Of a DNA stretch of 64,000 nucleotides, positions 6,865 through 15,067 are shown piece by piece (the stretch's first letter is position 1; each line of letters starts with the position of its first letter). The notes beneath the pieces are model-generated. The model was not told the origin of the DNA. It saw only the letters and a program-made list of their open reading frames with translations, and did not search any database. A program made the position numbers and the translations under genes. The stretch comes from CALITV01 sp964415795 (GTDB lineage: Bacteria > UBP6 > UBA1177 > JAKLFG01). The stretch lies in NCBI GenBank assembly GCA_964415795.1, contig CAYQBN010000004.1, positions 1 to 64,000 of the forward strand, written 5' to 3'.

Positions 6865-8283
6865 TCACGCCCCTGTTTCGGAAAGCACGGTGCGGCGGTA
6901 TCTCGCCACAACGTCGTTGACCCGATCGAACTCGTACCGAAGGGTATCATACAGCGCCCTGATGTCGGTGACATCTCCTTCGGCGGCCGCCTTCTCCAGA
7001 CGATATGCGGCATTTTTCAATGCGACCGCGCCGACGACACCAGACGCCCCCTTGATCGCGTCTGCCTCACGGCACACGGAGAAAAGATCCGGCTGACCGG
7101 CGATCAACGAGGCTATTCGTTCCAAACGGCGATGGGTATCGGTAACGAACAGATCGAGCCTTTCTTTTTCCAAATGGCGGTCATGCCCCGAGGAGCGCCG
7201 AAGCGTTTCCAGATCGAGCACCGGAGATCCGTCCGCTCCTTCCGTCATCTCTCCCTGTCCTTTGGCGGCCTGACCTATACCGGTCTTTTCGATCACCAAT
7301 CGTAACCGTTCCATCGTCACCGGCTTAGGGATGCAATCGTCTATCCCGACAGCAAGACAGCGCTCGCGGTCATCCCCTAAGGACTGCGCAGTGAGAGCAA
7401 CGATCGGCGTACGGCGAAGACCGTCCTCCATACGGCGGATAAGGCGGGCTGCCTCGATCCCGTCCATATGTGGCATTTGACAATCCAAGAGCACCAACTC
7501 GTATGCACCTCGTTTCCACATCTCGACCGCATCAATACCGTTATCCGCGACATCGCACGACAACCCGAGAGACTCGATCATCCGGCGAACGATCTTTTGA
7601 TTGACGGCACTGTCCTCGGCAAGAAGCACTCTTCCCGTCGTTCTGGATTCGGATTCCTGAGACATTTTCGTAGAGACCGGTGCTTTCTCCTCCTCGCTCC
7701 GTTCCCCTTCTCCAGCGGGCAACGCGCCATCATCCAGATCGTTCGCCACCCCCACGAAATGCACCGCGGTATCGGAGATGGCCGCCGAGAAAATAAAAGA
7801 TATCTGGCGCGTCGCACCGCCGATCGTACGGATTCGCGCTATCGCCTTCGTTTCGCGAAACTTGAGTTTCGTCTCGTCGATCGCAGAGAGCACCCTGTCG
7901 CGATCTTCTTCCAAAATAAACGAGATCCAGTCTGCGGGAACGCGTTCTTCTTCGAAGGGGATCCCAAATATCTCAAAGAACTTTTCATTGGCATAGGATA
8001 TTTCGTTGGCGAGGTTCATTCTGAACACACCAACCGGCATGCTCTCCACCAGCGACTGGAATTCCCTGTCCGAAGAAGGTGTTTTCTGGTCGTAACGCCC
8101 TATCGGGACGGGCTCTTCCCGCTGAGCTGGGTACTCGACGAGGAGAGCGTCCCGCCCACCTTCTTCTTTATCCGACCAGCGCCTCTTCAGATAAAGATAC
8201 ACGACGACGAGAAAGGCACCGATCAGAAGGAAGAATATCGCTCCTGCGGCGTAAAAGATCAAAGAAGAAAGATCAGAGGGCAT
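6865..8283 (-). CDS. Membrane-anchored PAS-receiver-HPt signalling protein (HPt lacks His)
   Basis: A 472-residue protein in this order: one membrane segment (8-31), a PAS sensor domain (about 73-185), a receiver domain (218-335) with acidic pocket AED, phosphoacceptor D267 in LLDCQMP and K320, and an HPt-like domain (about 365-465). No histidine kinase dimerisation or ATPase domain is present, so phosphate must come from another kinase. The HPt core reads READAIKGASGVVGA where families have A-H-x-x-K-G; the phosphorylatable histidine is replaced by D408 (codon GAC). The domain may be a phosphorylation-dead binding module. It is followed after 4 bases by the flippase-like gene, suggesting joint expression. 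Confidence 0.88.
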   Translation of the reverse strand: MPSDLSSLIFYAAGAIFFLLIGAFLVVVYLYLKRRWSDKEEGGRDALLVEYPAQREEPVPIGRYDQKTPSSDREFQSLVESMPVGVFRMNLANEISYANEKFFEIFGIPFEEERVPADWISFILEEDRDRVLSAIDETKLKFRETKAIARIRTIGGATRQISFIFSAAISDTAVHFVGVANDLDDGALPAGEGERSEEEKAPVSTKMSQESESRTTGRVLLAEDSAVNQKIVRRMIESLGLSCDVADNGIDAVEMWKRGAYELVLLDCQMPHMDGIEAARLIRRMEDGLRRTPIVALTAQSLGDDRERCLAVGIDDCIPKPVTMERLRLVIEKTGIGQAAKGQGEMTEGADGSPVLDLETLRRSSGHDRHLEKERLDLFVTDTHRRLERIASLIAGQPDLFSVCREADAIKGASGVVGAVALKNAAYRLEKAAAEGDVTDIRALYDTLRYEFDRVNDVVARYRRTVLSETGA

Positions 8284-8289
8284 CGGCGA

Positions 8290-9321
8290 TCATCCAACGG
8301 AAGGAAGAGGAACTTCTTCTTCCTTTGCATCTTGAACCATCTTTTTTTCTTCGGAGAACACCTCGGGTTCTTGGGAACCGGCCCTCATCACTCTACCAGC
8401 GGCACCGGCGCGTCCCGCTTCCGGCTCACGTTTGACGAAAAAAGAGACCCTCATCCCGGCGTCGATCTCTTCCCATGAAAGGTCATGGAGGTCGCTCAGA
8501 TGAAAAAAGAACTCGCGGCCGTCGCTCCCCTTGACGAAACCATACCCTTTATCCCTGACGACTTTACATATCTCTCCGGCAAGCATCTCTCCCATCTGTT
8601 CCGAGAAGGCGGGATCTCCCCCGTTGTCTCGTCGCGAGACCATGGGAGACTCACCGGTTCCTCCCCGCTGCTGTTCGGCAAAGCGGCGGCGGCAATCATC
8701 GCAGTAAAAGGGGCGCCCTTTGCGCGGAGGATACTCGGTCCATACCTTACGAGACCCTTGATGAAGTGGCGACTGACATTCCGCGGCGTATCGTTCAGAA
8801 GAGGCACTTACTTGAGGAACGATGTCGGCGAGCCATATGATATCGGCATCCCGAATCGGCTCAACGGAGAACTCACGGTAAACCGCGTCGCACAGGTCTT
8901 CGACGCTCGCCACGACCACCCGTTTTCCCAGGCGACGCGCTTGGCGAAGTGCTGGAACAAGATCGGCGTTCCCGGTGACCGCAACGGCAATGTCGTAGGC
9001 ATAGGGAACCGCCGCATAACCGCAGAGCGATGCGGCGAACGCGGCACAGGTCTCTCCCCGGCTCGACCCCAGGAAGGTCTCTCCGTAAAACCGGGTAGCA
9101 AATGGAGGCTGTCCTGCCGAACGCTCCTCGGGCGTAACGGTACGGAACACGAATGTTCTCACGAGGTCGCTCCGATCAGTGCGGAGGAAAAACGCCGCTT
9201 CTTCGCCTACTACCTTTGCAAGGCGACGACGGTCCAGATCGACTCCCTCGGTAGAAAGGGAGAGCGCGGAGGCCGCCCGCTCCAACCAATCGTCATCGAT
9301 GAACACCATAACATGCACCAT
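8290..9321 (-). CDS. NYN (PIN-like) ribonuclease-type domain fused to cold-shock domain
   Basis: A 343-residue protein. The N-terminal NYN/PIN-like fold shows VFIDDDWLERA and, later, AVTGNADLVPALRQARRLGKRV, the conserved acidic 'TGxxD' strand of NYN nucleases. A short Cys motif FYCDDC (about residue 210) suggests a zinc knuckle. A cold-shock domain follows, with RNP1 DKGYGFVKG and RNP2 EFFFHLSDL. The C-terminal tail is acidic. The pairing suggests RNA binding plus cleavage, though activity is not proven by sequence. The ATG at 9321 is preferred over GTG 9324 because AGGAG at 9328-9332 is then 6 bases away. It lies 6 bases upstream of the PAS-receiver gene. Confidence 0.85.
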   Translation of the reverse strand: MVHVMVFIDDDWLERAASALSLSTEGVDLDRRRLAKVVGEEAAFFLRTDRSDLVRTFVFRTVTPEERSAGQPPFATRFYGETFLGSSRGETCAAFAASLCGYAAVPYAYDIAVAVTGNADLVPALRQARRLGKRVVVASVEDLCDAVYREFSVEPIRDADIIWLADIVPQVSASSERYAAECQSPLHQGSRKVWTEYPPRKGRPFYCDDCRRRFAEQQRGGTGESPMVSRRDNGGDPAFSEQMGEMLAGEICKVVRDKGYGFVKGSDGREFFFHLSDLHDLSWEEIDAGMRVSFFVKREPEAGRAGAAGRVMRAGSQEPEVFSEEKKMVQDAKEEEVPLPSVG

Positions 9322-9381
9322 CACTCACTCCTTTTTTTCTCTTGGTACTCTCATTTCATTTCGACCAGATAACACAAGCGG

Positions 9382-9411
9382 CTTATATTACCAAAAGCGG
9401 CGAAGTTTCAA
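9382..9411 (-). promoter_or_regulatory. Promoter of the NYN/cold-shock gene and downstream genes
   Basis: Minus strand: TTGAAA (9411-9406), 18-nt spacer, TATAAG (9387-9382), about 60 bases before the start at 9321. Confidence 0.6.
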
Positions 9412-9447
9412 AGAAAAAATCGGGACGATGGATCGCACGATACCTTC

Positions 9448-12400
9448 TCATGCGTCCGTCGTCGTCTTTTCTTCGTCCTCTTCATCTACGGCCTTGACAT
9501 CGTTCAGAGAAATGGTCTTCAGCAGGGCGCTCACCTTCTCGTTGATGTCGAGATCGCCGTCGTAGAACTGCGTAACGATAGGTATGTTGAGGAGATCCTT
9601 GAGCTCAAGGAACAGGGAGCTGGTTATGGTACCCGGCATACAGCCGAAGGGTGCCGTGTTCACCACCATACGGGCACCTTGGCGGGCAAAGAGGATGGTG
9701 CGCCCCACCGTGAGGATCGCTTCACCGGAGAAATCTATCGGAAGATAGCGGCTTCCTTCGGCTATCACTTCCCGCATCGGGGGCTCATGACGATCAGCGA
9801 GCAAACGCTCCGCCGCTCGGTAGTAACTTTTCTCGACCTGATGGAAATAGAGGTTCTTGACGAGCGACTCACCCTGTCCGAAGAGCGAGAAGCCTTGCTG
9901 TTTCGCCATGTAGTGTTGGAGATACATCGTGTAGGCTATCCATTCATGAATGGGCGCGAGCCATGCCTCTCCGCCGCTTCGTTCTATCACACGGATGAGA
10001 TCACCGTTGGCGAACCGGTTGCAACGCACATAGATCTCCCCAACGATACCAACGAGCGGGCGCTGTTCATGAACGCGGGGAATACGAGCGAAATCGTCGA
10101 CTACCGCTGGCAAGACATGTCGCAGATCGCGCCCAGACTCCATCTCTTTCTCAAGGAGACACAAACTTTTTTCAAAGACCTCATCCGTGTCGCCGGATGT
10201 CAATTCATACGGCCGCACCTTCGTGGTGAGTTTCATGAGGATGTCACCGGCGAGCACTCCATGCATCATCATGCGGCGCGTTTCCTCGTCAATCCCTTGA
10301 TAACTATTGAGCGAAGAGGGCGCCAGTATCTCCATCGCATCGAAACCGGCATTCCAGAAGGCCTTGCGCTCAAGGAGGTTGTATTGGCCAAAACGACATG
10401 GTCCTTCGGCGGTCGGCATGAAAAGAATATGATCGTTTCGACCTCCTCCGTTCATCGCCTTCTTCATCATGGCTCCGAGCGTCAGCGTCATGGGAAGGCA
10501 CTCGCATCCCCGCGAAAAGCGTTTTCCCAAGAGAAGATCCTCTTCGTCCTCCGCCGGAAGAGCGAAGGAATCGACACCGGCAGCACGAAAAGCGGCGGCG
10601 AATAGCCGCGAGGTAGCCTCATGCATCGGCGGGATCCAAAGTGTTCCTTTGGAGAGGTCCACCTTTCGTTGCGCGGTGAACACATCGGGCATGGTGGGGC
10701 GTCCGGCGTGTTTCATGACGCGACGGCGCTTCTCGAACGAGCGCACGACATCCATGAACGCCTCCACACGAGTGCGGTAACCTCCATCCGAATCATGCTC
10801 GTCGAATTCGAGCACGAGCATCGGTTTCCCTTTCATCTCTTCTTCGACATAGCTGAGCAGGAACGAATCGGGACCACAGTTGAAGTTCGAGAGGTAGATG
10901 AGATACATGCCGTCGGTAGCCCTCACCCGTTTCGCCGCCGCGACGATCTTCTGCCCGTAGTTCCAGAACACATTGAAATAATTGGTTTCGGCCAGCGCCG
11001 CAAGATCGAGTTCGAGCGCGTCTATCGGCACGACATCGTATCCCATCGCCGCGATCGCCTCGGGAATGCCAAGATTCACGCCGCGGTCATGAATGTTGTA
11101 CGGTCGTCCCACGATGACGAAGAGCGGGCTCTCTTTCCCGAGACGCTCCGCCACATACCGTTCCCCTTCTCGTCGCATCTCCGCAGAGAGTTCTTCCCAC
11201 GCCGCACGGGCTGCGACAAAGGCCTTTTCGACCTCTTTCCGCTTCACCGGCATTTCACCGCCGATAGCTTCATGGAGCATTCGAGCGATCCGTTCGGGGG
11301 ATAGGCGCAGGTCGACGACCGGCGTCATGAACCGCAGATCTCCTCGGCCGCTCCGCTCGGCGAACGACCGGATTACCGACGGATTGCTCTCCACATAGGG
11401 GCAAAAGAAACTGAAAGCGGTCGAGAGGTGTTGCTTCTCGCTGATGTAATAAGGGTGGAACACGAGCGCATTCTGGGAAAAGAGGGTCACCGCGTGACCG
11501 ATCGCCACCTTCGCCGGATAGCAGAAGTCACCGGTGGCAAGACGGGCCGCTTCGGCGCGCACTGCGGCGGTCGTGTAAGGCGCCGACAACCGCGCCTCGT
11601 AACCGAGAAGTGCAAAGAAGCGGCGCCAGAGCGGATAGTAGGTATGGTTGGCAAGGGTGTGGGGAACATGGACGACTCCCTTCACGGCAGACGGAGTATC
11701 CTGCTCCCCCTTGCGGTGAAAAATGGCGTTGCGCCGGCGAAACGCCTCGTATTGAGGTAGATCGCGGCGCTTTTCCTCGCCCGGTTCTCGGCCACACATG
11801 TAGCCCCACGAGACACGGACGCCATCGCCGCGAGTTACCGTGTTGATCCGGCAATAGTTGAGACAGAGGCGGCAGGTCTCGCTGCCGGTCGTCACCTCGA
11901 TGGTCGGCGCTGCAGGACCTACGAAACGGCTCTTCGCATCCCTCTCGCGCACCTCATCAAGCGCGATAAGCGCCGCTCCGATCGATCCCATGACATGGCA
12001 GAACGGCGAGACGACGACCTCCACCCCAAGAAGGTTCTCTATCGCCGCGACGAGCCCCTTGTTTCGTGCCGTCGCTCCTTGAAAGTGAACACGGCTCCTA
12101 CTTACCGCGCGGTTTCCCACCACCTTGGTGAGATAGTTCTGTATCACCGAATAGAGCACCGCCGCGAGCGCTTCCTGCTTGCTGTACCCCTGCTTCAGGA
12201 TGGCACGAAGGTCCTGCTCCATGAATACGGTGCACCGGTCGCTCGTTACCGGCGGAGCGATGTGCTCGGTCACCTTCCCGATCTCGTCGAGTCGATAGCC
12301 GAGTTTCCGCGCCTGCTCTTCCACGAAACTGCCGGTACCTGCCGCGCATACATAGTTCATGTTTACATCGGCAACGAAGCCATCCTCTATGCGGATATAT

Positions 12401-13638
12401 TTCGAATCCTGTCCCCCAATCTCGAAAATCGTCTCCACCGACGGATCGAAAAAGACGGCACCGGTCCCGTGCGCCGTTATCTCGTTCACTATCGTGTCGG
12501 CGCCGAACACCTCACCTACCAGTTTCCGCCCACTTCCCGTCGTCCCGAGCGCAGAGACCTCAACCGAACGGCCGCCGAGTACCCGGTAAAAACCGGCGAA
12601 AACCCGCCGCGTCGCCCCGATCGGATCGCCGGCCGTTTTCCGATAGAGATCGAACAGAGGTCTCTTCGTCGCCGCGTCGAGCGCCATGAGTTTCGTCGAG
12701 GTCGAACCGATATCGATCCCCACAGCCACCGCCGATACCCCGTCGACCGGCTCATGGATGCGCACCTCGTTCCCGTCGGCATCTATGTGTGGCGCCACGA
12801 AGCGGGGATACGCGCTCCGGTGCAGGGTGAGCGGGGGCATCTTTCTCGTGTAACGATTGAGACCCTTCGCCGTAAGGTCGAGTTCCCGTTTCGCGCTCCC
12901 CGGAACCTGCGCCGCCCCCATCGCCATAAAACCGGCGGGATCCTTCGGCATCACCCACTCGACCCGAGGGTAAAGACGCCGCAGCCACTTCACCACCTCG
13001 GCGTTCAGTGCGACACCACCAATGAGCACGATCCTTCCGTACACCTCCTCCCCACGGAACAGCGTATTCATCGCCGAAACCACGAGCGCGCGGCATAACC
13101 CCGCCCACACCTCCTCGCGGCTTCGTCCCTCCTGCTGGTGATGGATCATGTCGCTCTTCGCGAACACCGTACACCGCGACGCCACCGTCGGCGGCTCATC
13201 GATGTGCATCTCTCCCGCCGTCTCGATATCCACCCCCAATCGCTCCGCCTGTTCCTCGAGGAACAATCCGGTCCCCGCTGCACACAGAGCGTTCTGGATC
13301 ATATCTCCGATCTTTCCGTCACGGAACGAATAGAGCGTCAACGACGATCCGCCGATGTCGAGCACCCGTAAGAAACCGCTCCGATCGATCCCCGCTCGCT
13401 CGAGTCCTTTCGCCACCGCGAAACTCTCTTCCACCGTCACACCGCCCGCCGCCGCGCAGAATTCCTTCGCCCCTTTACCCGTGAACGAAAAATGGCTCTC
13501 TTCCCCGCACTCAGCAACGAACGACGTTATCTTCTCGAATATCTTTCCTCCGTGTCGAAGACGCACAACCGTCTTTCCCGTGGCAAGATCGTGAATCGTC
13601 AGAAATGTCGTGCCGATGTCGATACCGTAGTTGCGCAT
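9448..13638 (-). CDS. Giant acyl-CoA dehydratase activase (two BadF/BcrA ASKHA domains, DUF2229, HgdB-like)
   Basis: A 1396-residue cytoplasmic protein. Residues 1-250 and about 305-560 are two ASKHA ATPase domains of the BadF/BadG/BcrA/BcrD type (GIDIGTTFLTI and VGIDIGSTSTKL). Each has the cluster-binding segment C-A-A-G-T-G, the second as NYVCAAGTGSFVEEQARKL, plus FEIGGQDSKYI. A Cys-rich DUF2229 region (CRLCLNYCRIN, about 595) follows, then a C-terminal 2-hydroxyacyl-CoA-dehydratase-like part (ECLPMTLTLGA, CNRFANGDLIRVIE, FGCMPGTITSS). Homologues of this fused architecture are widespread in anaerobes but poorly defined. By family they couple ATP hydrolysis to low-potential electron transfer. 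The substrate is unknown, and no dehydratase subunit is adjacent. Confidence 0.93.
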   Translation of the reverse strand: MRNYGIDIGTTFLTIHDLATGKTVVRLRHGGKIFEKITSFVAECGEESHFSFTGKGAKEFCAAAGGVTVEESFAVAKGLERAGIDRSGFLRVLDIGGSSLTLYSFRDGKIGDMIQNALCAAGTGLFLEEQAERLGVDIETAGEMHIDEPPTVASRCTVFAKSDMIHHQQEGRSREEVWAGLCRALVVSAMNTLFRGEEVYGRIVLIGGVALNAEVVKWLRRLYPRVEWVMPKDPAGFMAMGAAQVPGSAKRELDLTAKGLNRYTRKMPPLTLHRSAYPRFVAPHIDADGNEVRIHEPVDGVSAVAVGIDIGSTSTKLMALDAATKRPLFDLYRKTAGDPIGATRRVFAGFYRVLGGRSVEVSALGTTGSGRKLVGEVFGADTIVNEITAHGTGAVFFDPSVETIFEIGGQDSKYIRIEDGFVADVNMNYVCAAGTGSFVEEQARKLGYRLDEIGKVTEHIAPPVTSDRCTVFMEQDLRAILKQGYSKQEALAAVLYSVIQNYLTKVVGNRAVSRSRVHFQGATARNKGLVAAIENLLGVEVVVSPFCHVMGSIGAALIALDEVRERDAKSRFVGPAAPTIEVTTGSETCRLCLNYCRINTVTRGDGVRVSWGYMCGREPGEEKRRDLPQYEAFRRRNAIFHRKGEQDTPSAVKGVVHVPHTLANHTYYPLWRRFFALLGYEARLSAPYTTAAVRAEAARLATGDFCYPAKVAIGHAVTLFSQNALVFHPYYISEKQHLSTAFSFFCPYVESNPSVIRSFAERSGRGDLRFMTPVVDLRLSPERIARMLHEAIGGEMPVKRKEVEKAFVAARAAWEELSAEMRREGERYVAERLGKESPLFVIVGRPYNIHDRGVNLGIPEAIAAMGYDVVPIDALELDLAALAETNYFNVFWNYGQKIVAAAKRVRATDGMYLIYLSNFNCGPDSFLLSYVEEEMKGKPMLVLEFDEHDSDGGYRTRVEAFMDVVRSFEKRRRVMKHAGRPTMPDVFTAQRKVDLSKGTLWIPPMHEATSRLFAAAFRAAGVDSFALPAEDEEDLLLGKRFSRGCECLPMTLTLGAMMKKAMNGGGRNDHILFMPTAEGPCRFGQYNLLERKAFWNAGFDAMEILAPSSLNSYQGIDEETRRMMMHGVLAGDILMKLTTKVRPYELTSGDTDEVFEKSLCLLEKEMESGRDLRHVLPAVVDDFARIPRVHEQRPLVGIVGEIYVRCNRFANGDLIRVIERSGGEAWLAPIHEWIAYTMYLQHYMAKQQGFSLFGQGESLVKNLYFHQVEKSYYRAAERLLADRHEPPMREVIAEGSRYLPIDFSGEAILTVGRTILFARQGARMVVNTAPFGCMPGTITSSLFLELKDLLNIPIVTQFYDGDLDINEKVSALLKTISLNDVKAVDEEDEEKTTTDA

Positions 13639-13679
13639 ATCTCTTTTTTCTCCTGATCCCAGTTTTCAAAAACAGCGGC

Positions 13680-13708
13680 AATATAAGTTTCCTCTCCCCT
13701 GATTTCAA
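13680..13708 (-). promoter_or_regulatory. Promoter of the activase gene
   Basis: Minus strand: TTGAAA (13708-13703), 17-nt spacer, TATATT (13685-13680), about 40 bases upstream of the ATG. It diverges from the spt promoter. A hairpin cgtgcg-aaag-cgcacg (13719-13734) lies between the two. Confidence 0.75.
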
Positions 13709-13750
13709 CTTTTCCCGGCGTGCGAAAGCGCACGAAACTGCTCTGAAAAA

Positions 13751-13779
13751 TTGCTTATTCTTCAACGCTGTGCTACAAG
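13751..13779 (+). promoter_or_regulatory. Promoter of the ceramide/glycan operon
   Basis: TTGCTT (13751-13756), 17-nt spacer, TACAAG (13774-13779). It leaves a leader of about 85 nt before the GTG start at 13871. Confidence 0.6.
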
Positions 13780-13816
13780 ATGGCGCTATGAGAGGAACAA
13801 GGACCAAGAGCACCGG

Positions 13817-13849
13817 CATATTGATAAAAGAACAAGTGAAATCAATATG
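13817..13849 (+). promoter_or_regulatory. Inverted repeat in the spt leader (operator or leader stem-loop)
   Basis: Perfect 9-bp arms catattgat (13817-13825) and atcaatatg (13841-13849) separated by 15 bases. Arm centres are 24 bases apart, close to two helical turns. It lies between the promoter and the AAAAGGAG ribosome-binding site. A repressor operator or an RNA stem-loop are both possible. Confidence 0.5.
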
Positions 13850-13870
13850 TCATAATAAAAGGAGCTTTTC

Positions 13871-15067
13871 GTGAGGGCACAATCTATCTTCGGAAAATGC
13901 GACGCGTATCAACGCACCATCATCGCCAAGCGCGAGGGTTACTATCCCTATTTTAAGACCATTGCCTCAGAGCAGGATACGATGGTGACACTCAAGAACG
14001 GCCGTCGGGTGCTCATGCTCGGGTCGAACTCCTACATGGGCCTCACCAATCACCCTGAAGTGAAAGAGGCGGCACGCAAGGCCATCGAGAAATACGGAAC
14101 CGGCTGCGCCGGATCGCCGTTCCTTAACGGCACCCTCGACATTCACGAGGAACTTGCGGCGGAACTGGCCGCCTTCGTCGGCAAAGAGGCAGCCCTTCTC
14201 TATTCGACCGGTTTCGGTACCAATCAGGGGGTCATCTCAACGCTCACCGGCCGCCACGATTTCATCTTTATGGATTCGCTCAACCACGCCTCCATCATAG
14301 ACGGCGCACGCCTCTCGTTCGCGACGGTGCGGCGTTACCAACACAACGATATGGATGACCTCGAAAAGGCACTCGCCGCCGTGCCTCCGGAGAAAGGCAA
14401 ATTCATCGTCGCCGACGGTATATTCTCGATGGACGGCGATATTCTTAAACTGCCGCGAGTAGTAGAACTTGCCGAAAAGTATGAGGCCGTCGTTATGGTG
14501 GACGATGCTCATGCCCTCGGCGTGCTCGGACCTCACGGCGAAGGAACTGCGGCACACTTCGGCCTCACGGAGAAAGTTGACCTCATTATGGGGACCTTTA
14601 GCAAATCGCTTGCGAGCATCGGCGGTTTCGTCGCCTCCGATGCCCAAACGATAGAGTATCTCAAACACCATAGCCGCGCGCTCATCTTCAGCGCTTCGAT
14701 GCCCCCCGCCTCAGCCGCGGCGGCACTCGCGGCAGTCCGCATCATCAAGCGGGAACCGTGGCGAATCGATCATCTCTGGCGCAACACGACCCTCATGCGG
14801 GAAGGGCTCCAGAAACGAGGATTCGACACCGGCATATCGGAAACGCCGGTCATCCCCTTCTTCGTCGGAGAGGACATGAAGGCATTCCTCATGCGCATGC
14901 GCCTCGAAGAGGAAGGCATTTTCGTAAATCCGGTAATAAGCCCGGCCGTTCCCAAGGATCAGGCGCTCATCCGCATCAGCCTCATGGCGAACCATACCGA
15001 AGAACAGATATCCTTCGCACTCGACACCATCCATAAGGTAGGCCGCGAGATTGGTCTCGTTTCATGA
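13871..15067 (+). CDS. spt: Serine palmitoyltransferase (alpha-oxoamine synthase)
   Basis: A PLP enzyme that condenses serine with a fatty acyl thioester to 3-ketosphinganine, the first step of sphingolipid synthesis. The 398-residue protein carries the oxoamine-synthase core: SNSYMGLTNHPEVKE, YGTGCAGSPFLNGTLDIHEE, NHASIIDGARLSF, VMVDDAHALGVLG, and the PLP lysine in GTFSKSLASIGGF. The whole pattern, including GTGCAGSxFLNGT, resembles Bacteroides-type SPT as I remember it, more than glycine C-acetyltransferase or BioF. It starts at GTG behind AAAAGGAG. The next two genes supply the acyltransferase and reductase of bacterial ceramide synthesis, which supports the SPT assignment. Confidence 0.9.
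   Translation: MRAQSIFGKCDAYQRTIIAKREGYYPYFKTIASEQDTMVTLKNGRRVLMLGSNSYMGLTNHPEVKEAARKAIEKYGTGCAGSPFLNGTLDIHEELAAELAAFVGKEAALLYSTGFGTNQGVISTLTGRHDFIFMDSLNHASIIDGARLSFATVRRYQHNDMDDLEKALAAVPPEKGKFIVADGIFSMDGDILKLPRVVELAEKYEAVVMVDDAHALGVLGPHGEGTAAHFGLTEKVDLIMGTFSKSLASIGGFVASDAQTIEYLKHHSRALIFSASMPPASAAAALAAVRIIKREPWRIDHLWRNTTLMREGLQKRGFDTGISETPVIPFFVGEDMKAFLMRMRLEEEGIFVNPVISPAVPKDQALIRISLMANHTEEQISFALDTIHKVGREIGLVS

Noticed and set aside
6860..7013. N-terminal extension of the flippase-like gene
   Set aside because: It would overlap the PAS-receiver gene by about 150 bases with hydrophilic sequence. The ATG at 6860 fits the family start and leaves a 4-base gap.
13871..15067. kbl or bioF assignment for the first oxoamine synthase
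   Set aside because: The window already has a clear kbl. This gene has the SPT-type GTGCAGSxFLNGT pattern and sits with ceramide genes rather than biotin or threonine genes.
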